Part shown: in pieces, positions 8,313 to 15,169 of the stretch
How positions within the stretch are numbered: the stretch's first letter is position 1
How the letters are laid out: every line of letters begins with the position of its first letter
Origin: Roseovarius sp. TE539
Lineage (GTDB): Bacteria; Pseudomonadota; Alphaproteobacteria; Rhodobacterales; Rhodobacteraceae
Assembly: GCF_003298505.1 (NCBI RefSeq)
Contig: NZ_QNGB01000033.1
Location: forward strand, 1-34,328
Length of the DNA: 34,328 bases
Direction: 5' to 3'
Program-made: the position numbers and the translations under genes
The notes under the pieces: generated by a model
What the model saw: the letters and a program-made list of their open reading frames with translations, nothing else
Told to the model about the DNA's origin: nothing
The model's database searches: none

Positions 8313-9383
8313 ATGCCCAAGCTGCCCTTCCTTCTTACCCGGCTCGACAAAGACATCCCCGATGTCGCAGACGTCTCGGCCCGGTTGCGCCGGCACCTCA
8401 TGCGCCTGCGCGGCCACCCATTCTTCGAGTCGGACATCGAGGCGTTCCAGCGCGCGATGGACGCAATCACCGATGACGATGTGGCTCGCTTCCATGCGCG
8501 TGCGCAGGCCTATGTCGAGCGCGCCCGCGCGGCCTCGGGCACCGCTCACCTGAAGCGTGAAGAAAAGCAGCGACTCGCGGCGATCAAGGACGGGGTCCGC
8601 GCGATGACCGTCGCGACCGAGGCGCGGGCCGACGAGATCGCCGCCGACATCCATACGCGGATGCCCTGGATGGCCCCGGCGACCGAGGTCGCCTGGCACG
8701 CGATGCGCCGCTGTGCGCAGGAGGGCGCGCCGGTCTTCCGGCTGCCGCCGATGCTCCTGGTCGGCCCGCCGGGGATCGGGAAAAGCCATTGGTCACGCGC
8801 CCTGGCCGCTGCGCTCGGCGTGCCGACCTCGTTGGTCGACGCGGCGGCGGAGGCGGCGAGCTTCGTGATCGCCGGTGCGCAGCGCGGTTGGGGAAACGCG
8901 GGCCCGGGCAAGCCGCTGGACACGATACTGAACCACCGCGTTCTGAACCCCATCGTGGTCGTCGACGAAGTCGAGAAGGCGGGGGCCGTGCGCGATACCG
9001 GCGGCAACCGCCACAACCTGACCGAGGCGCTGCTCGCGCTGATGGAGCCGGTCTCGGCGGCCCGCTGGGAATGCCCGTTCTACCGCGTGCCGTTCGACAT
9101 GTCCGGGATCGGCTGGATCATGACCGCGAACAGCCGCAGGGGCCTGCCCGAGCCGCTATTGAGCCGCTGCCCGCCGCTGGTGCTCCCGGCGCTGACCCTG
9201 TCGGACCTCATCGGCTTCGCGCAGCGCGAGGGCGTGGCCCGGGGCCTGACCGCCCCGGCGCAGGACGCGGTCATCGAGACCCTCCAGCACCACCGCGACC
9301 GCGCCGACGCCCTGAGCCTGCGCGTGGTCCAGCGGATGCTCGACAGGGCTGAGCAGATGGAACGGCGGCCGGTGTTGAATTGA
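8313..9383 (+). CDS. Lon-like AAA+ ATPase of the transposon (copy 1)
   Basis: A 356-residue ATPase. The start is ATG 8313 with AGAAAGGA upstream. An N-terminal helical region (1-135) precedes a AAA+ module with Walker A GPPGIGKS (151-158), Walker B VVVDEVEKA (216-224), a sensor-1-type IMTANSRRG and an arginine-finger-like LLSRCP. The Walker B and sensor region (YRVPFDMSG-IGWIMTANS) resembles the ATPase of Lon protease, but no protease domain follows. The gene sits alone at the nrdJ-proximal end, opposite the tns genes. A 96% identical protein (15 differences) occupies the same place in the adjacent element, so it is probably a core transposon gene rather than random cargo. Its role (target choice, immunity, remodelling or defence) is unknown. 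Confidence 0.85.
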   Translation: MPKLPFLLTRLDKDIPDVADVSARLRRHLMRLRGHPFFESDIEAFQRAMDAITDDDVARFHARAQAYVERARAASGTAHLKREEKQRLAAIKDGVRAMTVATEARADEIAADIHTRMPWMAPATEVAWHAMRRCAQEGAPVFRLPPMLLVGPPGIGKSHWSRALAAALGVPTSLVDAAAEAASFVIAGAQRGWGNAGPGKPLDTILNHRVLNPIVVVDEVEKAGAVRDTGGNRHNLTEALLALMEPVSAARWECPFYRVPFDMSGIGWIMTANSRRGLPEPLLSRCPPLVLPALTLSDLIGFAQREGVARGLTAPAQDAVIETLQHHRDRADALSLRVVQRMLDRAEQMERRPVLN

Positions 9384-9392
9384 GTGGAGGAT

Positions 9393-9462
9393 GCCGCCGG
9401 GAGGGCCGGGACGCCTCGGAATACGGACTTCCGGCCCACTCCCAGCTCAACCGGATGGCGGC
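9393..9462 (+). other. Conserved structured or short-coding segment after the AAA+ gene
   Basis: GCCGCC (9393-9398) and GGCGGC (9457-9462) bracket an inner stem, with GGGAGGGCCGG pairing with CCGGCCCACTCCC. The second element keeps the outer stem and has a different but still pairing inner stem (GGTGGGC with GCTCACC). One frame also keeps the peptide pattern YGLPAH...NRMAA in both copies, with mostly silent changes, so a short coding function is an alternative. Confidence 0.4.
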
Positions 9463-9488
9463 TTTTCTGCTGGAAGGACCTGAGCCCA

Positions 9489-9565
9489 TGGCCGAAGTGA
9501 CCTTCGAAATGTGCGGCACCGTGTTCGTCTACGATTTCGAGAAAGGCAATCACTGTACCGCCTGA
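9489..9565 (+). CDS. Possible 25-residue small protein
   Basis: ATG 9489 has a good ribosome-binding site (GGAAGGA, 9472-9478) and encodes MAEVTFEMCGTVFVYDFEKG plus five residues. It could also be the tail of a longer frame beginning at the AAA+ stop codon (9380), which encodes the conserved YGLPAH..NRMAA segment. No homology is recognised, and it may be the remnant of a truncated gene before the Qat cargo. Confidence 0.25.
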
Positions 9566-9668
9566 GGCAGTCATCTACCATGTGTTGTGATGATGTGATA
9601 TCTAACATCTAATTGCTGATAGATTGATCATCGCAATCTGTGCATGCATTTTGGAAAGGTGCCATCAT

Positions 9669-11624
9669 TTGATCCTAACCGACAACGAAACGAAGGTGGA
9701 TCTCCTCAATAACGAGGCCATCGCCAAGACGATTATCGACCTACTCGCAAAACGGCCCGAGGAGGCCGTCACGATCGGCGTGCATGGCGATTGGGGTGCG
9801 GGCAAATCGAGCATATTGGAGATGATCGACGACACGCTGCGCAACGATGAAGACGTTCTTTGCATCAAATTCAACGGCTGGCGTTTCCAAGGTTTCGAAG
9901 ATGCGAAGATCGCGCTCATAGAGGGCATCGTTACCGAACTGATCGAGCAGCGATCCCTCGGCACCGAGGCGGCCGAGGCAGTCACGAATATTTTCAAGCG
10001 AATCGACTGGCTCAAAGTCGCGCGGCATGGAGGCGGTCTGGCCTTCACGGCTCTGTCAGGGATTCCGACACACGACCAGATACGCGCAGCTGTAGGCGGA
10101 GTGAAGAGCCTTCTCGCGGATCCGGGTGAGCTCGCAACGAGAGAGAATTACGATGCCGTGGTCAACGGCATAGATGGCTTGTTGAAGCCCGATGAATCGA
10201 AGCGTCTGCCCGAAGAGATTGGGGCGTTCCGGAATGCTTTTAACGAATTGCTGAATAAAGCCGACGTCAAGCAACTCGTCGTGCTGATCGACGATCTGGA
10301 TCGGTGTCTGCCTGATATCGCGATCGAGACATTGGAGGCGGTCCGCTTGTTCGTGTTCACAGATCGGACGGCGTTCATCGTGGCGGCGGACGAGGCCATG
10401 ATCGAATATTCAGTCCGCAAGCATTTCCCCGAACTACCCGATACGACGGGTCCGCGCGACTACGCGCGTAACTATCTCGAGAAGCTGATCCAGGTACCGT
10501 TCAGAATACCGGCTCTGGGTGAGACCGAGACTCGCATCTATGTGACACTCTTGCTGATCGGCGCGGAACTCGGCGAAGCTCATGAAGACTACGGAAAGCT
10601 GATCGCAGTTGCGCGAAAGCAGCTCGAGAGACCGTGGGAAGCCGGCGGCCTTGACGCGGCGACGGTGAAGGAGACGCTGGGAGACCTAGGCACCGGGGTG
10701 ACCAACGCACTGACACTCAGCGATCAGATCGGTCCAATCCTTGCGAGCGGAACGCAGGGCAATCCGCGACAGATCAAGCGGTTCCTGAACACCCTGCTTT
10801 TGCGCAACCAGACCGCGCAGGCCCGAGGGTTTGGTCGTGATGTGCGACTGCCGGTGTTGGCGAAGCTCATGCTCGCGGAACGGTTCATGTCGCGCTTGTT
10901 CGACCAGATTGCGACGGCGGCGGCGAAGGATGAATATGGACGATGTGAGGATCTTGCACGTTTGGAGGCCGATGACCCACCTGCCGAGAAACCGAAGAAG
11001 AAGGCCACAAAGGGCCCCGAAATCTCGCACTTGGACAATCCTCGGAAGAAATCGGAACCAGATCTGGACAGCGTAATGCTCGCCGAATGGAAAGGGTCGG
11101 ATGTGATCCGGTCCTGGGCGAAGCTGTCTCCGAAGATCGGGGAGGAAGATTTACGGCCCTATCTGTTTGTCGCGAAGGATCGGAAGGACTACTTCGGCGC
11201 TGCATCGGTACTCGGACGCTTGAGCGCGGTGGTTGAAAAGTTGATGGGCTCGAAGCTCGCGGTCCAGGCCCAAGAGGGAGAGTTGAGGCAGCTGGCGCCA
11301 GCCGAAGCGGGACAAGTCTTCGAAGAACTGCGGGGCCGCATTATGGGCGGGGATTCGTTTGAGACGGAGCCGGCTGGGGTGGCGGGAATAACGGTCCTCG
11401 TTCGCGCACACGATATCCTGCAGACGAATCTCCTCGACATGCTCGAGAGCTTACCTGCCAATCGTTGCGGCCCCTGGGTCGCTTCGGGTTGGACGGGGGT
11501 AATCCAAGGTAGCGAATTCGTTGCTCGTTTCGATCGCCTCCTCGCCGACTGGGCAGAGAACGGGTCCCCAACCCTCAAGGCGGCCGCGAGCACAGCGACA
11601 CGCACAAGCAAGAGGAGGCGCTGA
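9669..11624 (+). CDS. qatA: QatA, KAP-family P-loop NTPase of the Qat defence system
   Basis: A 651-residue protein. The chosen start is TTG 9669 because GGAAAGG (9653-9659) sits 9 nt upstream and the Walker A motif then falls at the usual distance (HGDWGAGKSS, residues 39-48). A Walker B segment VVLIDDLDRC follows, then ETLEAVRLFVF, as in KAP NTPases. Family knowledge: in QatABCD this ATPase acts with QatB, the QueC-like QatC and the TatD-like QatD to block phage. The gene is first in a four-gene operon whose members overlap by ATGA (11624-11627 here), so translation is coupled. The 100 bp upstream is AT-rich and probably holds the promoter. The genes are less GC-rich than nrdJ, consistent with transferred cargo. 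Confidence 0.9.
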   Translation: MILTDNETKVDLLNNEAIAKTIIDLLAKRPEEAVTIGVHGDWGAGKSSILEMIDDTLRNDEDVLCIKFNGWRFQGFEDAKIALIEGIVTELIEQRSLGTEAAEAVTNIFKRIDWLKVARHGGGLAFTALSGIPTHDQIRAAVGGVKSLLADPGELATRENYDAVVNGIDGLLKPDESKRLPEEIGAFRNAFNELLNKADVKQLVVLIDDLDRCLPDIAIETLEAVRLFVFTDRTAFIVAADEAMIEYSVRKHFPELPDTTGPRDYARNYLEKLIQVPFRIPALGETETRIYVTLLLIGAELGEAHEDYGKLIAVARKQLERPWEAGGLDAATVKETLGDLGTGVTNALTLSDQIGPILASGTQGNPRQIKRFLNTLLLRNQTAQARGFGRDVRLPVLAKLMLAERFMSRLFDQIATAAAKDEYGRCEDLARLEADDPPAEKPKKKATKGPEISHLDNPRKKSEPDLDSVMLAEWKGSDVIRSWAKLSPKIGEEDLRPYLFVAKDRKDYFGAASVLGRLSAVVEKLMGSKLAVQAQEGELRQLAPAEAGQVFEELRGRIMGGDSFETEPAGVAGITVLVRAHDILQTNLLDMLESLPANRCGPWVASGWTGVIQGSEFVARFDRLLADWAENGSPTLKAAASTATRTSKRRR

Positions 11625-12526
11625 TGGGCACGTCGAATGCATTCGGAGGGGCGTCTGGCGGTACACCTCTGGTCCCGAGTTGGTTGGAAGGCGACGGAGA
11701 TGGTGGGGCCGATGGGGATGCGCCCGGTGGGGATGCCGCGCCCACCGATGAAATAAATGGCGACGCGCCTGTAGCCACTCCTGGAGTGCCGCCCGCCGCG
11801 CCCGCGGATCGGCAGCCAGTGGTTCCGGCCCCGACCAGCGATAGGTTTCGGTCGGCGCGCAGCAATTTCACGCGGTTCGCTGGTTCGGGTGGGAGCGACA
11901 GACGCAGTCTCGGTCGGGCGATGTCACAATATGTGTCGCGATCATCTGGCGGTGCCGGGTCCGCTGCACGTCGCATGGGATCGTCCCGCAGCACCGCATC
12001 AGGCATAGTCAGCTTCTTGGGAAATGCCCGTGCGAACGGTGTCCGAGAGGCTTTGCGATCGCTTAATCTCGAAAGCCTTGCTGGTCGTCCGGTGGAAGAG
12101 GTATTCGCCGGATTGGCGGATTACATCTGCCCAGACGGGGGATCGATCGATGAAGGCATCGCCCGTGACGCGTTCATCGAGACCATCGCCGATCTTGCAG
12201 ACGCAGGCATTACCGATATTGATGGTCTGACATCGGAACAGATCCAGACGGTCTTCGAGCTTTACGCTTCGCACACTATCGAGGCGCGCATTTGCAACGA
12301 CATCGGCGCGCGGGTCGTGACGATGCCATCCGATGCCCGGACGGTGGAACGGATCGAGGCGCAATTGTCGGAGTTTATACAGCGAGGCGTGACCGATGCG
12401 GTAAATGCGGCAGCGGTCGACATCGGCGCACTCTCGCAAGATCAGGTCTCAGGATTCGTGGACAGCGTGTATGAGGCGGCTTTCGAGATGCTTGAAGCAC
12501 TTGGAGAAAGCGAGGCCCAGGCATGA
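11624..12526 (+). CDS. qatB: QatB, Qat system protein
   Basis: A 300-residue protein starting at ATG 11624, overlapping the qatA stop by 4 bp, with AGAGGAGG before it. Residues 1 to about 70 are rich in Gly, Ala, Pro and Asp and look disordered. The rest is predicted to be mostly helical and contains no catalytic motif that I recognise. Identification rests mainly on position: between a KAP NTPase and a QueC-like protein, in exact QatABCD order, and on a size fitting QatB. It likely acts as a structural or regulatory partner of the complex. Confidence 0.8.
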   Translation: MGTSNAFGGASGGTPLVPSWLEGDGDGGADGDAPGGDAAPTDEINGDAPVATPGVPPAAPADRQPVVPAPTSDRFRSARSNFTRFAGSGGSDRRSLGRAMSQYVSRSSGGAGSAARRMGSSRSTASGIVSFLGNARANGVREALRSLNLESLAGRPVEEVFAGLADYICPDGGSIDEGIARDAFIETIADLADAGITDIDGLTSEQIQTVFELYASHTIEARICNDIGARVVTMPSDARTVERIEAQLSEFIQRGVTDAVNAAAVDIGALSQDQVSGFVDSVYEAAFEMLEALGESEAQA

Positions 12527-13872
12527 GACGGCACCTATTGATCGGACACTTCGGGTCGGAGGACGACGTCGGCATCCCTGCGGCCAGCGATGAGATTGTG
12601 TCGAAACTCGACCTCTTGGTCGGCGACCGTCTCGGACACGGGATCGGCTACGCCCTGTCAGACATGGAGAAATTGAACCTCGGACCGAGCGAGGTAGCGG
12701 TCGATCTAATGGTGCTGGCCGCTCACATTCATGCCGCTGACACGCGCCTCGCGCGGAGCACGGAATCGCAAGATGGCTGGTCGCGAGAGATCAGGTTGGT
12801 CGTGCCGGTCAGCGATCCGAATCTCTGGACCCGGTCGGCGAGTATCGTAAAGCGCGCGCTCGACTTCCTGACGGGCGATCGGTGGCAAATCGGTTTCAGG
12901 GCACGACCCGCGGCCCAAGAAATGCTTGCGAAGCCACGACCGAAACCGTTGCTCCCGGTGCCGTTCGACGCGATCAATCTATTCTCCGGCGGCCTCGACA
13001 GTTTGATTGGCGCGATCGACACCCTCGAAGCGGGTGGTGCGCCTTTGCTTGTGAGCCATGCCGGTGAAGGTGCGGTCAGCAAATCTCAGGAAGATTGTTA
13101 TGAGGTCTTGAAAACGGCGTATCCGGATGCCGAATTCGATCGACTGCGTATCTGGATGACGTTTGGGGACGGGCTGATCGACGGTGTGGAGTCCGAAAGC
13201 ACCACGCGCGGGCGATCTTTTTTGTTCTTCTCGCTGGGCGTGGCAGCAGGCACCGGTCTGGGTAAGGAATTCGTCATGCGCGTGCCCGAAAACGGCCTCA
13301 TCGCTTTGAACGTTCCGCTTGATCGACTGCGATTAGGCGCGTTGAGCACGCGCACTACGCATCCCTTCTACATGGCTCGATGGAACGAACTCCTAGACGT
13401 GCTCGGGATTGATGGCGTGCTGGTTAATCCCTATTGGGATAAAACCAAAGGCGAGATGGTGAAAGAATGCACCAATCGCATTGCCCTCGACGCGGCTACT
13501 GGACATTCACTGTCATGTTCATCCCCTGCAAAGGCGCGTTGGAAGGGAAAATCGCAAGGGCATTGCGGTTATTGCCTTCCCTGCCTGATCCGAAGAGCAT
13601 CGCTTGATGGGAACGACCCCACCCAATACGGCGTCCAGGATCTTACGGAAAGTACGCTGGATACGCGCCAAGCCGAAGGACAGCAGGTCCGATCATTCCA
13701 ATTGGCGATAGGCCGATTGGCGCGTCGACCCGAATTGGCGCGAATGATGATCCACAAACCCGGCCCATTGTCCGACTATCCCGACAGAATTGCTTCCTAT
13801 GCGGACGTCTATCGCCGAGGGTTAGAAGAGGTCGGCAAGATATTGGATGGCGTCAAGACGGCATCATCATGA
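12523..13872 (+). CDS. qatC: QatC, QueC-like PP-loop protein of the Qat system
   Basis: A 449-residue protein starting at ATG 12523, overlapping qatB by 4 bp. The PP-loop pyrophosphatase motif SGGLDS lies at residues 155-160, followed by a QueC-like fold. A C-terminal zinc-binding cysteine group reads CSSPAKARW...GHCGYCLPCLIRR. QueC enzymes make the 7-cyano-7-deazaguanine precursor. In Qat systems the relative is thought to carry out a related modification step for defence, and the exact substrate is not visible here. The extra N-terminal ~150 residues are longer than housekeeping QueC and are typical of the defence version. Confidence 0.9.
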   Translation: MRRHLLIGHFGSEDDVGIPAASDEIVSKLDLLVGDRLGHGIGYALSDMEKLNLGPSEVAVDLMVLAAHIHAADTRLARSTESQDGWSREIRLVVPVSDPNLWTRSASIVKRALDFLTGDRWQIGFRARPAAQEMLAKPRPKPLLPVPFDAINLFSGGLDSLIGAIDTLEAGGAPLLVSHAGEGAVSKSQEDCYEVLKTAYPDAEFDRLRIWMTFGDGLIDGVESESTTRGRSFLFFSLGVAAGTGLGKEFVMRVPENGLIALNVPLDRLRLGALSTRTTHPFYMARWNELLDVLGIDGVLVNPYWDKTKGEMVKECTNRIALDAATGHSLSCSSPAKARWKGKSQGHCGYCLPCLIRRASLDGNDPTQYGVQDLTESTLDTRQAEGQQVRSFQLAIGRLARRPELARMMIHKPGPLSDYPDRIASYADVYRRGLEEVGKILDGVKTASS

Positions 13873-14624
13873 CCTATCGCCGAACCGCACAATTGGTCGA
13901 TTTCCATTGCCACCTTGACCTCTACCCCGATCACGCCGCAGCGGTAGCGCAACGCGAACGGGAGTGCGTTTTCACACTAACTGTGACAACGACGCCGAAA
14001 GCATTCCCGCGCAATAAGGAATTGGCGGATCGCACGCATTATGTGAGGGCCGCACTCGGACTACATCCGCAGCTTGTCGCCGATCGCGCACAAGAACTCC
14101 TGATTTGGAAAGAGTATCTCCCGTCAACGCGATACGTGGGTGAAGTCGGTTTGGACGCGGGACGACGGTTTTATAGCTCGTTCGAACAGCAGAAGTCCGT
14201 CTTCGCAGAAGTCTTGAGTGCATGTGCCATCGCTGGCGACAAGATAATCTCGGTCCATAGCGTCCGCTGTGCGAAAGTCGTCCTTGATATGATTGAGGCA
14301 AAACTACCCGTCGGGAGCAGCCGCGTCGTGCTTCATTGGTTCACCGGATCCGCTGCAGAGGCACGCCGGGCCGCAGAGATGGGGTGCTTCTTTTCGATAA
14401 ATGCCGAAATGCTACGCAACGAGCGATCTGCAAGGCTTGTACATTCACTCCCCAAGGGCCGTATCCTGACAGAGACAGACGGTCCTTTTACTCGTGGAGA
14501 AACGAGTGGAGGAGCGCCAGCTGACGTGAAGCCTGCGCGTGACGGTCTAGCAAAGCTGTTCAGCTGGGAGCATGAGGAGGTGGACGTATGCCTTAACGAA
14601 AACTTGCGGGCACTCCTCAGTTGA
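13869..14624 (+). CDS. qatD: QatD, TatD-family metal-dependent nuclease of the Qat system
   Basis: A 251-residue protein starting at ATG 13869, overlapping qatC by 4 bp. TatD/amidohydrolase-type metal ligands are visible: VDFHCHLD (H13 and H15), VGEVGLDAG (Glu), SVHS, LHWFTGS (His) and ILTETDGPF (Asp). The family hydrolyses DNA, often from 3' ends. Here it is the presumed effector or processing nuclease of Qat. It is the last gene of the operon; about 545 bp of mostly non-coding DNA follows before the convergent operon's end. Confidence 0.9.
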   Translation: MTYRRTAQLVDFHCHLDLYPDHAAAVAQRERECVFTLTVTTTPKAFPRNKELADRTHYVRAALGLHPQLVADRAQELLIWKEYLPSTRYVGEVGLDAGRRFYSSFEQQKSVFAEVLSACAIAGDKIISVHSVRCAKVVLDMIEAKLPVGSSRVVLHWFTGSAAEARRAAEMGCFFSINAEMLRNERSARLVHSLPKGRILTETDGPFTRGETSGGAPADVKPARDGLAKLFSWEHEEVDVCLNENLRALLS

Positions 14625-15169
14625 ATATCGCCTATTTTGTGCATACCGGCTTTTGAGCAATTTCCCATCACACATTGGGGCTCCTCTGAAAGCACGAGCC
14701 AAAATAGACTTATACTGAACATGAGGGACTTCAAATTTTGGCGAGTAGATAATGATTTATTCGTCTGCGAATGTCCGGTTGCGGTTATTCTGGAGCTCAG
14801 CAACTAGCCGATTTCATCTTGCTGGTCCGGGAGGTGAAGAGAGAGCTGCATAGCGCACAGGGCGATCCCTTTCTGGCCTATCGCGGCCCCTTCGTTCCGA
14901 ACGCGCTGACCCGGCCGGACGGCTTGGTGCCGGACCCCAAGGCGCTGGAGACGCTTGGCGTCGGTGAGGGAGAGAAGTATTTCGGGGGCTGAGCCGGACC
15001 AGTGAAGGGCCACCGGATCACGCCCCGAAGGAACGACACCGCGAAACGCCGACGCCGGGCCCGGGCGACTCTGTGTCGGAGCAGGGAAACCACTCCGTCC
15101 GCAATGCGGATGCGCCAGAGCGCAAGGCGGGCGAGAAGCGCCCACCTACGTTGCCGTCTCGGCGCATGA
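14625..15169. other. Junction between the two cargo operons, with a possible gene remnant
   Basis: An AT-rich stretch (14625-14790) changes abruptly to GC-rich DNA. No clear terminator hairpin with a T-run is seen between the convergent operons. The GC-rich part contains the remnant described at 14771-14992. Confidence 0.5.
14771..14992 (+). pseudogene. Probable 3' fragment of an unidentified gene
   Basis: A 73-codon frame whose last ~60 codons show strong GC-ending codon preference, unlike the flanking AT-rich DNA. It ends ...LETLGVGEGEKYFGG. It lacks a convincing ribosome-binding site and a stop lies just upstream. After its stop, the +1 frame stays open to about 15194 (ending RRMINVSFETP), suggesting a frameshifted tail. 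I do not recognise the family. It may be the relic of an older cargo gene at the junction. Confidence 0.35.

Larger units (their letters stand above)
7995..9462 (+). repeat. 1.47-kb long direct repeat, copy 1 (transposon end + AAA+ gene)
   Basis: Begins exactly at the transposon end and runs through the AAA+ gene to a GGCGGC at 9462. The matching copy is 31145-32613 (1,468 versus 1,469 bp). The gene is more conserved than the leader. Beyond GGCGGC the similarity stops. Confidence 0.92.

Noticed and set aside
7995..9462. Tandem copies as a simple segmental duplication or assembly error
   Set aside because: The copies differ at many positions, each begins exactly at a transposon-type end, and the first element has its own inverted end and target duplication.
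12523..13872. Housekeeping QueC (queuosine synthesis)
   Set aside because: The long N-terminal extension and its place between QatB- and TatD-like genes fit QatC; no other queuosine genes are nearby.
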